From assembly GCA_910584075.1 (NCBI GenBank), contig CAJTZI010000011.1, positions 1 through 50,116 of the forward strand: a DNA stretch of 50,116 bases. Reading direction: 5' to 3'. Origin of the DNA: an uncultured Oscillibacter sp. (GTDB taxonomy: Bacteria; Bacillota; Clostridia; Oscillospirales; Oscillospiraceae). A model generated the notes under the pieces. The model was not told the origin of the DNA and did no database searches. It saw only the letters and a list, made by a program, of their open reading frames with translations. Below are positions 39,661-46,595 of the stretch, one piece after another. A program made the translations under genes and the position numbers. Every line of letters begins with the position of its first letter. Positions within the stretch are counted from its first letter, which is position 1.

Positions 39661-39935
39661 AAAAACCGCCTCTGTCCCCCGCATTTTGCGCTGGGACAGA
39701 AGCGGTTCCTCACTTCTGCGGTGCCACCCGGCTTGGCGTGACTGTCACACCCACTTGACGCGTACCAAGATACGCCGGATTTGATAACGGAGTCCCCTCC
39801 GGCTCGCCTACTTGACATCCGTTCGGTCCGCCCTCAAAAGCCCATTCCCACCGGCCATCCCCGCTCCGCTTCCACCATCCGGAGCTCTCTGAAGGGTACC
39901 TGCCAGCGGTACTTACACTTTCTCAAAGGTTTTAT
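39661..39935 (-). promoter_or_regulatory. T-box leader, tryptophan specific (predicted)
   Basis: Minus-strand tRNA-sensing leader. Stem I: an AAGTA bulge next to CCGCTGGC pairs (with GU) to GCCGGTGG, after which the right side reads GAA-TGG-G, so the specifier is TGG at 39844-39842 (Trp). The T-box sequence lies at 39733-39708 (CCGGGTGGCACCGCAG), and its UGGC bulge fits the GCCA end of tRNA-Trp (discriminator G73). A long terminator hairpin (39708-39661, ending in TTTTTG) follows. Uncharged tRNA-Trp would allow read-through into trpS. Confidence 0.92.
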
Positions 39936-39941
39936 TGGCGT

Positions 39942-39970
39942 ATTGTACCATTCCGGCAGGGGAATGTCAA
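39942..39970 (-). promoter_or_regulatory. Sigma-A promoter of the trpS T-box transcript
   Basis: Minus strand TTGACA (39965-39970), 17 bases, TACAAT (39942-39947). Confidence 0.88.
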
Positions 39971-40005
39971 GGTGTATTTCGCAGCCATTATTATTAGGTT
40001 GCACA

Positions 40006-40038
40006 AGGCCACACGGCCATGTGTGGCCTAATTTTTTT
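40006..40038 (+). terminator. Strong hairpin-T-run upstream of the HTH remnant
   Basis: 9-bp stem AGGCCACAC / GTGTGGCCT with a 6-base loop, then AATTTTTTT. A textbook intrinsic terminator on the plus strand, but no plus-strand gene lies upstream (the trpS promoter points the other way). It may belong to the element whose remains follow. Confidence 0.75.
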
Positions 40039-40057
40039 ATCGTTCGGGGGTGAGGAC

Positions 40058-40312
40058 GTGGCCGATTATGCTTTCAGGACCCTGGAGGACCGCCAGAAAA
40101 TCGAAAAACTGTGGGAGGACGGGCGGACGCCGAAAAAAATTTCCGAAACCACGGGCGTGTCTGTTCATGTGGTCTATAAGGAACTGACCAGGGGCCAGGA
40201 CGGGACCCGCCTACCGGACCAGCGCCTGCGGTACAGCGCGGACGCGGCCCAGCTGCGGGTGCAGCAATCGCTGGAGAAACGTGGCAAATCCAACTGTATA
40301 TCACCAGCGTGA
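40058..40312 (+). CDS. Helix-turn-helix protein of an integrative element, 3' end lost
   Basis: About 84 aa from GTG 40058 (GGGGTGAGG just upstream). N-terminal DYAFRTLEDRQKIEKLWEDG is followed by an HTH (RTPKKISETTGVSVHVVYKE) and LPDQRLRYSADAAQLRVQQS. This layout matches small HTH proteins carried by Clostridia conjugative/integrative elements and the N-terminus of IS30-like DNA-binding modules. The last ten residues (SNCISPA) do not fit the expected charged end and lead straight into recombinase-like sequence, so a deletion has probably truncated it. Confidence 0.6.
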   Translation: MADYAFRTLEDRQKIEKLWEDGRTPKKISETTGVSVHVVYKELTRGQDGTRLPDQRLRYSADAAQLRVQQSLEKRGKSNCISPA

Positions 40313-40322
40313 AGGCAGGAAC

Positions 40323-40463
40323 ACATCCCACCAGCCCCCGGAAAAGCCGTATCGTTGGAATGTCAGAACCATAGCAGTCATGTTACAGTGCAAAGAATAC
40401 ATCGGCTGTACCGTCAATTTCAAAACCTACACCGGCATTTGTAAAGGCTGGCACAATCTTTGA
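40323..40463 (+). pseudogene. Fragment of a large serine recombinase
   Basis: The frame gives PYRWNVRTIAVMLQCKEYIG followed by CTVNFKTY, which matches the recombinase-domain segment (W-x-TV-xx-IL-xx-EY-G-xTVNFKTY) of TnpX-like serine recombinases. The catalytic N-terminus and the rest of the C-terminus are absent, and the frame ends soon after. A relic of an integrative element, next to the truncated HTH gene. Confidence 0.65.
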
Positions 40464-40527
40464 CCATCTGGCCGGACAAACCGCTTTTGATTGCTGTCAC
40501 TCAGAAGCCATGTTCCCGACCCGGTAG

Positions 40528-40563
40528 CACCGCCGACTGACACGATCAGTTAGCGGTGTTTCA
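40528..40563 (+). terminator. Hairpin at the end of the element debris
   Basis: 13-bp stem with one mismatch (40528-40540 with 40546-40558), followed by TTTCATATTT. Possibly the original terminator of the recombinase gene. The rest of 40464-40695 shows no gene. Confidence 0.5.
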
Positions 40564-40695
40564 TATTTCCGGGGAGGATTCCCCGTCACATTCAAAATCT
40601 TGATTTATCAGATATATCCAAAAAAACAACCCCAACCTCGAATCCAACTTGTAGTATATGTCAAAATAGCCGCCATCTGCCACAGCGGATACACA

Positions 40696-41571
40696 TCACG
40701 CCCAGGTCTCCCGGCACAGGCGAATCATCGCCTCCATAGGCCGCGTCAGATACTTATTCCTATGGTAAAGCAGGCGGAAACGCCGGGTAAAGCAAATCCC
40801 CTCCACCCAGAACTGGCACACACTGCCCCTGTCCAGAGCCGGACGGATCAGTGACAGAGGTAGCACCGCCACACCCAGTCCCCCCGCCACGCCGCTGATC
40901 AGGGCCTGAGTACTGATGCTCTGCCACAGAGGCCGCGGCTCCACCCCGCTGGCTTTTAAAGTGGACTCCACCAGATCCCGGCCGGCGCTGCCTCTCTCCC
41001 GAAAGAGAAAAGACTCCCCGCTCAGCTGTCCGGCGGACACGGACCGCCCCGCAAAGGGATGCTCCGGATGGCACAGAAACACCAGCTCATCCCCGCCCAG
41101 CAGGATGTCCGCCAGCTTCCTGCGGCGGCACTCTCCCTCAATCAGTCCCAGATCAATCTCATTGTTTAGAAGGGCGGCCTCCACCGTGTCGGAGTTGCAG
41201 ATCATCACCTCAATCCGTAGCTTTGGATAGAGCTTCTGAAGCCGCGCCGAGATTCCGGGCAGCTGCACGGTGCCGATGGTGATGCTGCTGCCAAGCCGCA
41301 GGGTGCCGGTCTCCTCCCAGTCCTGGGAGCGGACCTCCATCTCATCCAGCAGAGCCACAATGTGCTGGGCATAGGAGCGCATCTGCTCCCCGGCTTCGGT
41401 GAGAAACAGCCGCCGGCCAATCCGGTCGAACAGGGTGACTCCGTAGTGGCTCTCCAACTCCCGGATCGCCACGCTGACAGTGGGCTGGGCGACGTACATC
41501 TTCTCCGCAGCGGCGGTAGCGGACCCCTCCCGGCATACCGCCAGAAAGATCCGCAGGTGGCGCAGGGTCAT
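40696..41571 (-). CDS. LysR family transcriptional regulator
   Basis: 291-aa LysR-type regulator. N-terminal winged HTH (about 1-60): LRHLRIFLAVCREGSATAAA, then EKMYVAQPTVSVAIRELESH and LFDRIGRRLFLTEAG. The effector domain follows (GTLRLGSSITIGTVQLPGIS and GLIEGECRRR, with FLCHPEHPF in the second lobe). It is divergent from the chromate transporter pair across a 106-base region with a perfect 12-bp palindrome, so it most likely controls those genes and itself. The ligand cannot be read from sequence. Confidence 0.92.
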   Translation of the reverse strand: MTLRHLRIFLAVCREGSATAAAEKMYVAQPTVSVAIRELESHYGVTLFDRIGRRLFLTEAGEQMRSYAQHIVALLDEMEVRSQDWEETGTLRLGSSITIGTVQLPGISARLQKLYPKLRIEVMICNSDTVEAALLNNEIDLGLIEGECRRRKLADILLGGDELVFLCHPEHPFAGRSVSAGQLSGESFLFRERGSAGRDLVESTLKASGVEPRPLWQSISTQALISGVAGGLGVAVLPLSLIRPALDRGSVCQFWVEGICFTRRFRLLYHRNKYLTRPMEAMIRLCRETWA

Positions 41572-41595
41572 GCTCCTCCCCCTCTCTTATAAGAA

Positions 41596-41628
41596 AAATA
41601 CTATGATTTATATTATATCATAGTATTT
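41596..41628. promoter_or_regulatory. Palindromic operator between LysR and chromate transporter genes
   Basis: Perfect 12-bp arms AAATACTATGAT (41596-41607) and ATCATAGTATTT (41617-41628) around a 9-base A/T centre. It contains the T-N11-A core that LysR regulators bind. A half-site CTCATAGTGTAAAC lies at 41640-41653, next to a possible -10 (TAAACT). Confidence 0.78.
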
Positions 41629-41677
41629 CCAAAATGCAAACTCATAGTGTAAACTAGGTGCAAAGGAAGTGAGAAGA

Positions 41678-42223
41678 ATGGGAAAAATCTGTTGGAAGCT
41701 GTTTACTGCCATGCTGATCCTCAGCGGTCTCACCTTTGGAGGCGGGTTTGTCATCATCCCGCTGATGCAGCGGCGGTTTGCCGACGAGCTGGGATGGCTG
41801 ACCCGGGAGGAAATTCTGGACATGACGGCCTTCGCCCGGGCCTCCCCCGGCGCGGTAACCGTCAATGTGGCGGTGCAGGTGGGCGCCCGGATGGCGGGAG
41901 CCGCCGGGGCACTGTGCGGCGTATTGGGCACCATTCTCCCGCCGCTGGCGGTTCTCTCCGTCATCTCACTCTGCTATGAGGCATTCTCCGCCAGCCCTGT
42001 CATCGCCGCGCTCCTGTATGGCCTGCGTCTGGCGGTGGCCGTGGCGGTGGCGGACGCGGCGGCCGCCATGGCGGCGGAGCTTCTCCGCGGGGGAGACCGC
42101 CTGCGGCAGTCGGTAATGGGCGCGGTGCTTCTGCTGTCTCTGACCACGGGCATTGGGACCGTATATCTTTTGGCGGGAGGCGCACTTTTAGGCTGGCTTC
42201 TGGCGGGGAGGGACGCGTTATGA
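41678..42223 (+). CDS. Chromate transporter, first half (short-chain CHR)
   Basis: 181-aa membrane protein of the short-chain CHR family: the first half of the two-subunit form of ChrA. Signature segments: LILSGLTFGGGFVIIPLMQR (about 11-30, the conserved FGGG-P motif) and ASPGAVTVNVAVQVGARMAG (about 59-78). Four to six hydrophobic helices. ATG 41678 follows AAGGAAGTGAG. The stop overlaps the start of the second subunit (ATGA). Proton-linked efflux of chromate or a similar oxyanion is the family role; the natural substrate in an anaerobe could be different. Confidence 0.9.
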   Translation: MGKICWKLFTAMLILSGLTFGGGFVIIPLMQRRFADELGWLTREEILDMTAFARASPGAVTVNVAVQVGARMAGAAGALCGVLGTILPPLAVLSVISLCYEAFSASPVIAALLYGLRLAVAVAVADAAAAMAAELLRGGDRLRQSVMGAVLLLSLTTGIGTVYLLAGGALLGWLLAGRDAL

Positions 42224-42777
42224 CGGCCCTGGCGCTTCGCTTTTTGTACATCGGACTTTTCAGCATCGGCGGCGGCCTCTCCGCCATCTCCCTTATCCAG
42301 GCGGAGATCGTGGACCGTCTGGGCTGGCTGACAGCGGAGGCCCTGGTGGATCTCATGGCCATCGCGGAGATGACCCCCGGCCCCATCGCCGTCAACGCCG
42401 CGTCCTTCGTGGGAATGCGTCTCCACGGCATTCCCGGCGCGGTGACAGCCACCTGCGCCTGCATTCTGCCCGGGTGCCTGATCTCCTTCCTGATCTCCCG
42501 GGCAAACAACCAGCTGCGGAAAAACCGCCGCTGGCAGTATACGTTAAAGGTACTGCGGGCAGCGGTAACCGGCGTGATTGTAAACGGCGGACTGGTGATT
42601 GTGAAAAACGCGCTGTGCTCCGGCGGGTCCGGTTTCGTTTTGATCTCCGCAATTTTGTTCTGCGGGGGTCTGGCGGTCTACCGGCTCCGAAAGCCCTCTC
42701 CCATGGTCTTCATGCTGGTCATGGGAACGGCCTGCGGCGCTCTGCGGCTGGTTCTCTCCCGGCTTCTGACATGGTAA
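42220..42777 (+). CDS. Chromate transporter, second half (short-chain CHR)
   Basis: 185-aa partner of the preceding subunit. It repeats the same fold: LYIGLFSIGGGLSAISLIQAE (about 8-28, counterpart of the FGGG motif) and IAEMTPGPIAVNAASFVGMR (about 46-65, with the conserved TPGP-NxA-FVG core of CHR proteins). ATG 42220 lies in an ATGA overlap with the upstream gene, so the two are made in equal amounts. Typically the two halves act as an inverted heterodimer. Confidence 0.92.
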   Translation: MTALALRFLYIGLFSIGGGLSAISLIQAEIVDRLGWLTAEALVDLMAIAEMTPGPIAVNAASFVGMRLHGIPGAVTATCACILPGCLISFLISRANNQLRKNRRWQYTLKVLRAAVTGVIVNGGLVIVKNALCSGGSGFVLISAILFCGGLAVYRLRKPSPMVFMLVMGTACGALRLVLSRLLTW

Positions 42778-42815
42778 AGCGCCTCAGATCTGTCCATCAG
42801 ACAGGCCGGCACACA

Positions 42816-42846
42816 AAGCGGCCGGGAGCATTGCTCCCGGCCGCTT
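42816..42846. terminator. Hairpin between convergent chromate transporter and upp genes
   Basis: 15-bp perfect palindromic stem (42816-42830 with 42832-42846) with a 1-base centre. No strong T-run; probable bidirectional terminator. Confidence 0.65.
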
Positions 42847-42849
42847 CCC

Positions 42850-43482
42850 TCACTTTGTGCCAAAAATCCGGTCCCCGGCGTCTCCCAGCCCCGGCACGAT
42901 ATAGCCCTTATCATTGAGCTTCTCGTCCACGGTGCCGCAGTAGATATCCACATCCGGATGGCTCCTCTGGATACGCTCAATGCCCTCCGGAGCAGCCAAA
43001 AGCACCATGAGCTTGATATTGGTGCAGCCGTATTCCTTCATAAATCCAATGGCAGCCTCGGCGCTGCCGCCGGTGGCCAGCATGGGGTCCACGATGAGGA
43101 TGTCCCGCTCCGCCACGTCCTTTGGCATCTTGCAGAAGTACTTCACCGGCTCCAGCGTCTCCTCGTTCCGATACAGGCCGATGTGGCCCACCCGAGCGCC
43201 GGGGACCATCCGCAGCACGCCGTCCACCAGCCCCAGACCTGCCCGGAGAATGGGCACCACGGCGAACTTCTTGCCCTTGAGGGTGGGGGCGGTGGTCTTG
43301 CAGATGGGGGTCTCCACCTCCCGCTCCGTCAGGGGCAGGTCCCGGGTGGCCTCGTAGGTGATCAGCATCCCAATCTCGCTGACCAGCTCCCGGAAGTCCT
43401 TGACGCTGGTGTTTTTGTCCCGCAGGATGGTCAGCTTGTGAGCCACCAGGGGGTGATCCATGACGTGTACTTTGCCGTTCAT
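42850..43482 (-). CDS. upp: Uracil phosphoribosyltransferase
   Basis: Salvage enzyme making UMP from uracil and PRPP, 210 aa. PRPP loop: ILIVDPMLATGGSAEAA (about 125-141), and the uracil site region KGYIVPGLGDAGDRIFGTK at the C-terminus; the N-terminus MDHPLVAHKLTILRDKNTS is typical. AAAGGAGAG precedes ATG 43482. It starts 22 bases after the 175-aa gene and is likely the last gene of the tsaE operon. Confidence 0.96.
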   Translation of the reverse strand: MNGKVHVMDHPLVAHKLTILRDKNTSVKDFRELVSEIGMLITYEATRDLPLTEREVETPICKTTAPTLKGKKFAVVPILRAGLGLVDGVLRMVPGARVGHIGLYRNEETLEPVKYFCKMPKDVAERDILIVDPMLATGGSAEAAIGFMKEYGCTNIKLMVLLAAPEGIERIQRSHPDVDIYCGTVDEKLNDKGYIVPGLGDAGDRIFGTK

Positions 43483-43504
43483 ATGAATCTCTCCTTTTAT
43501 AAAG

Positions 43505-44032
43505 TTATGTTCCCATGATCTGCTGCTTCAATATGTCCACAAGATCCATCGCGTCCTCTCTGGACAGCGCGATACAGATGAAGCGCCGGCCTTCCTCAAG
43601 GAACGCACTGACATGCTTGTCCTCTGCCGTATACCCGTCCCACAGCAGCGCTACCGCCCCTTGCCCGTCCGGGCTCTGTATGACCCCGCAGACCGGCGTG
43701 GTGCGCGGCTGTCCAGCACTGTCGTAAAACTGATCCGCTCCAGGCTCCGATGTCAGTCTGGCCCGTGTGCCGGGCTCCAGTTCCAGACCGTCGATCCAAA
43801 AGTCCCCCTCAAAGGTCCGCTTCCCCGCCCGGTTCCAGGTGTATGTCCCCGCGATGACGGTCTCGTGGTCCTCCGCGAAGTCCATATCGTCCATACGGTA
43901 CTCCACCGCCATGCCTGACCAGGAGATTTCCTCGGAGTGAGGCATATACCAGACCGCCAGAAATGCCGCCAAACACAAAACGGCCAGCCATTTCCAGAGC
44001 CGTCCGGACAGCGGGGATTCACTTTTTTTCAT
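43505..44032 (-). CDS. Membrane-anchored hypothetical protein, 175 aa
   Basis: Unrecognised. N-terminal anchor (about residues 12-29, LWKWLAVLCLAAFLAVWYM), then an outside domain with beta-strand pattern (GMAVEYRMDDMDFAEDHETV, TRARLTSEPGAD, GAVALLWDGYTAEDKHVSAF) and a final helix SREDAMDLVDILKQQIM. It overlaps the tsaB end by 14 bases and follows AAAGGAGCG. Its place between tsaB and upp is where rimI or tsaD would often lie, but there is no similarity to either. Confidence 0.75.
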   Translation of the reverse strand: MKKSESPLSGRLWKWLAVLCLAAFLAVWYMPHSEEISWSGMAVEYRMDDMDFAEDHETVIAGTYTWNRAGKRTFEGDFWIDGLELEPGTRARLTSEPGADQFYDSAGQPRTTPVCGVIQSPDGQGAVALLWDGYTAEDKHVSAFLEEGRRFICIALSREDAMDLVDILKQQIMGT

Positions 44033-44729
44033 TGGTCTCTCGCTCCTTTCTCAGCCGCTCCGCCTGGGGCGGGCGCAGATAGACAGGCAGCAGTTCCTGG
44101 GCGGAGACCAGGCCGCCGTGTCCGGCCGCCTCCTCCGCCTCCAGGGCCACGGTGACAGCGCTCTGCATCACCAGATGGGGCGGGGCCAGGCGGCAGGCCA
44201 CTCCCGCCGCCGCCAGCGCCTCCGCGCAGAGCCTCCCGCCGTCCCCCACCACAATCTTGGACCGGGGATCTCCCCGCAGCTCCTGCGACAGCTCGTCCAA
44301 TCCGATGGCCCGGTCCGGCGTCAGGCGGGCCAGCTCTCCGTTTTTCGCCTCGAACAGGGCGTTGTAAATCTGATTCCGCCGGGCGTCCATGGCGCACACC
44401 ACCAGTCCGTCCGCAAAGGCCGCGTTCCGGGCCATGGCCGCCAGGGTGGACACCCCCACGGCGGGGATGGAGGCTGCGAAGGCCAGCCCCTTGGCGGCGG
44501 AGACGCCAATCCGGATGCCGGTGAAGGAACCGGGACCCACGGCTGCCGCCACGGCGCCGATGTCCGCCATGGTGAGGTCCGCATTTTTCAGGATATGCTC
44601 CACAATGGGCATCAGAGTGCGGCTGTGGGTAAGGCCGGTATCCTGGAAACCCAGCGCCAGCACCCGCCCGCCCTCTGTCACAGCGGCGGAGACCGCCTTG
44701 GCGGAGGTCTCCAGAGCCAGGATCTTCAT
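44019..44729 (-). CDS. tsaB: tRNA threonylcarbamoyladenosine synthase subunit TsaB
   Basis: Inactive Kae1-like scaffold of the TsaBDE complex making t6A37, 236 aa. N-terminal ASKHA fold: KILALETSAKAVSAAV, then the THSRTLMP segment and VAAAVGPGSFTGIRIGVSAAKGLA, quoted in part. These are the most conserved TsaB residues. It shares an ATGA overlap with tsaE, so both are translated together. TsaD is not in the window. Confidence 0.94.
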   Translation of the reverse strand: MKILALETSAKAVSAAVTEGGRVLALGFQDTGLTHSRTLMPIVEHILKNADLTMADIGAVAAAVGPGSFTGIRIGVSAAKGLAFAASIPAVGVSTLAAMARNAAFADGLVVCAMDARRNQIYNALFEAKNGELARLTPDRAIGLDELSQELRGDPRSKIVVGDGGRLCAEALAAAGVACRLAPPHLVMQSAVTVALEAEEAAGHGGLVSAQELLPVYLRPPQAERLRKERETNEKK

Positions 44730-45157
44730 ATGAGGTCCACTCCTTCCACAGCGGCGGTGCGCCAGTTCTCATTTTCGGGGCAGCGGCGCAGGGTGACCCA
44801 TACGGTTTCCGGCGGAAGCACCTCCGCCGCCCGCTCGCTCCACTCCACGGCACATACGCCTCCGCGGTCCAGGTAGTCGTCCCAGCCGATGCCGAACAGG
44901 TCCTCCGCCCCCTCCAAACGGTACAGGTCAAAGTGGAACAGGGGCAGCCGCCCGCCCTCATACTCGTTCACGATGGTAAAAGTGGGACTGGTAACCCGCT
45001 CCCGGCACCCCAGTCCCCGGGCCAGTCCCCGGGTAAAGGCGGTCTTGCCCACGCCCAGGTCCCCCCGGTAGGCCACCACGGCCCCGGGAGAGAGTCGCTC
45101 CGCCAGACGGCGGCCCAGCTCCTCTGTCTCCGCCTCGCCGCAGGTGAGAAATTCCAC
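44726..45157 (-). CDS. tsaE: tRNA threonylcarbamoyladenosine ATPase TsaE
   Basis: P-loop ATPase of the TsaBDE complex, 143 aa. Walker A GDLGVGKTAFTRGLARGLG (about 32-50), switch region VTSPTFTIVNEYE with the conserved Thr, and FHFDLYRL(E) followed by DYLDRGGVCAVEWSERAAEVLP. Start is GTG 45157, with GGAGGGG 6 bases upstream. First gene of the tsaE-tsaB-unknown-upp operon. Confidence 0.94.
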   Translation of the reverse strand: MEFLTCGEAETEELGRRLAERLSPGAVVAYRGDLGVGKTAFTRGLARGLGCRERVTSPTFTIVNEYEGGRLPLFHFDLYRLEGAEDLFGIGWDDYLDRGGVCAVEWSERAAEVLPPETVWVTLRRCPENENWRTAAVEGVDLI

Positions 45158-45188
45158 AGTCTGCCCCTCCTTGTTTTGGTATCAACTC

Positions 45189-45217
45189 AGTATAGCACAT
45201 TTTGAACAGAGTGTAAA
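45189..45217 (-). promoter_or_regulatory. Promoter of tsaE operon
   Basis: Minus strand TTTACA (45212-45217), 17 bases, TATACT (45189-45194). Confidence 0.85.
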
Positions 45218-45232
45218 AACAAATTTCCGCCG

Positions 45233-45261
45233 TTTACAGCATTTTTTATTTGTGGTATACT
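45233..45261 (+). promoter_or_regulatory. Promoter of rodA
   Basis: TTTACA (45233-45238), 17 bases, TATACT (45256-45261) with a TGTGG extended -10. It is back to back with the tsaE promoter, 15 bases apart. Confidence 0.85.
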
Positions 45262-45301
45262 GCATCTTGTCAAATTCTGCTGATCGGAAATGGAGAACCC
45301 C

Positions 45302-46486
45302 ATGGTAAACCGGTTAAAAAGTATTCTGGCGGACTTCTTCCAGCAGGCCGACCTGGTGCTGCTGGGCCTCTGCTGTGTCTCCACGCTGTACGGCCTTGTG
45401 CTGATTTTCAGCGCCACCCAATTTATGGAAACAAAGGTCATCCGCTACGTGGGCGTGCAGGGCGCGGCCATGGTCATCGGCATCTGCGCCTATATCTTCA
45501 TATCCATGCTGGACCTGGAAAACCTGATGAAAAAGTGGAAGTGGCTGGTGCTGTTCAACATCGTGTTCATCGGCCTGCTGATGACCCCTCTGGGCGTGGG
45601 ACACAGCACCGGCAACGTAGCCTGGCTGAAATTTCCGCTCATCCCCTTCCAGATCGGTCCGGCGGAGGTGGTGAAGATCACCTTCACTCTGCTGCTGGCC
45701 AAGCAGCTGGTGTGGCTGCGGGAGGAAAAGCGGGACCTGAAGTCCTTCCGCTCCGCCCTCCTGGTGGCGGGACACACCTTGCTTCTGATGGGCTGGTACG
45801 TCATTATCTCCGGAGATATGGGCAACGCCCTCACCTTCTTTTTCATTTTTTTGTGCATGGCCTTTACGGCGGGCTTTGCCCTGCGGTGGTTTGTTCTGCT
45901 GTTTGCGGGCATCGGCGGGACCGTATCGGCAGTCCTGTTTCTGGATCTGGTGCCGGAGTCCATGGAATACATGGTCAACCGCTTTCGGGTCCTCTTCGAC
46001 CACAGCCTGGACCCCCTGGGCGTCGGCTGGCACCAGACCAGAAGCCTGCTGGCCATCGGCTCCGGCGGCGTGTTCGGCCAGGGGTATTTGAACGGCACCC
46101 AGTCCCAGAGCAGCGAGAGCCAGTCCCTTCCCATGCGGTGGACGGACTTTATTTTCTCCGTCTGCGGAGAGGAGCTTGGAATGGTGGGGTGCCTTCTCAT
46201 CATTCTGCTTCTGACGGCCCTCATTCTCAGGGTGCTGCTGGTGGCCAAGCGGTCCCAGATCTATTTCCACAGCTATGTCTGCGTGGGTATGGCCGCCATG
46301 CTGATCTACCAGACCGTCATCAACATCGGCATGTGTCTCTTTGTCATGCCAACCATCGGCGTCACCCTCCCCTTTTTCAGCTACGGCGGCTCCTCCATCG
46401 TCACGCTGTACACCGCCATGGGCGTGGTCTCCAACATCAAAAAAAGGACCCTTTCCATGGACCGGCGGAGCAGATCACTTTTATAA
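45302..46486 (+). CDS. rodA: FtsW/RodA/SpoVE family SEDS polymerase
   Basis: Peptidoglycan glycosyltransferase of the SEDS family, 394 aa, about ten membrane helices. Motifs: WLKFPLIPFQIGPAEVVKIT (helix 4-5 region), ISGDMGNALTFFFIF, IGSGGVFGQGYLNGTQ and the C-terminal PTIGVTLPFFSYGGSSIVTLY (the most conserved SEDS stretch, one residue of which is trimmed here). RodA (elongation) is favoured over FtsW because of the WLKF-PLIPFQ and absence of an adjacent murG; the choice is uncertain. ATG 45302 is used because GGAG is 6 bases upstream; ATG 45290 has no site. Confidence 0.9.
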   Translation: MVNRLKSILADFFQQADLVLLGLCCVSTLYGLVLIFSATQFMETKVIRYVGVQGAAMVIGICAYIFISMLDLENLMKKWKWLVLFNIVFIGLLMTPLGVGHSTGNVAWLKFPLIPFQIGPAEVVKITFTLLLAKQLVWLREEKRDLKSFRSALLVAGHTLLLMGWYVIISGDMGNALTFFFIFLCMAFTAGFALRWFVLLFAGIGGTVSAVLFLDLVPESMEYMVNRFRVLFDHSLDPLGVGWHQTRSLLAIGSGGVFGQGYLNGTQSQSSESQSLPMRWTDFIFSVCGEELGMVGCLLIILLLTALILRVLLVAKRSQIYFHSYVCVGMAAMLIYQTVINIGMCLFVMPTIGVTLPFFSYGGSSIVTLYTAMGVVSNIKKRTLSMDRRSRSLL

Positions 46487-46505
46487 TGCAAATATAGTCC
46501 CCAGA

Positions 46506-46542
46506 ATTCTCCGGCGGCAGCTTGCCGCCGGAGAATAATTTT
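46506..46542 (+). terminator. Terminator of rodA
   Basis: 14-bp stem ATTCTCCGGCGGCA / TGCCGCCGGAGAAT with a GCT loop, followed by AATTTT. Confidence 0.85.
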
Positions 46543-46595
46543 GGGAAAGAGGCGGACACTACCACTACATTCCATGAAAACAGGAGGAAAGCCAC

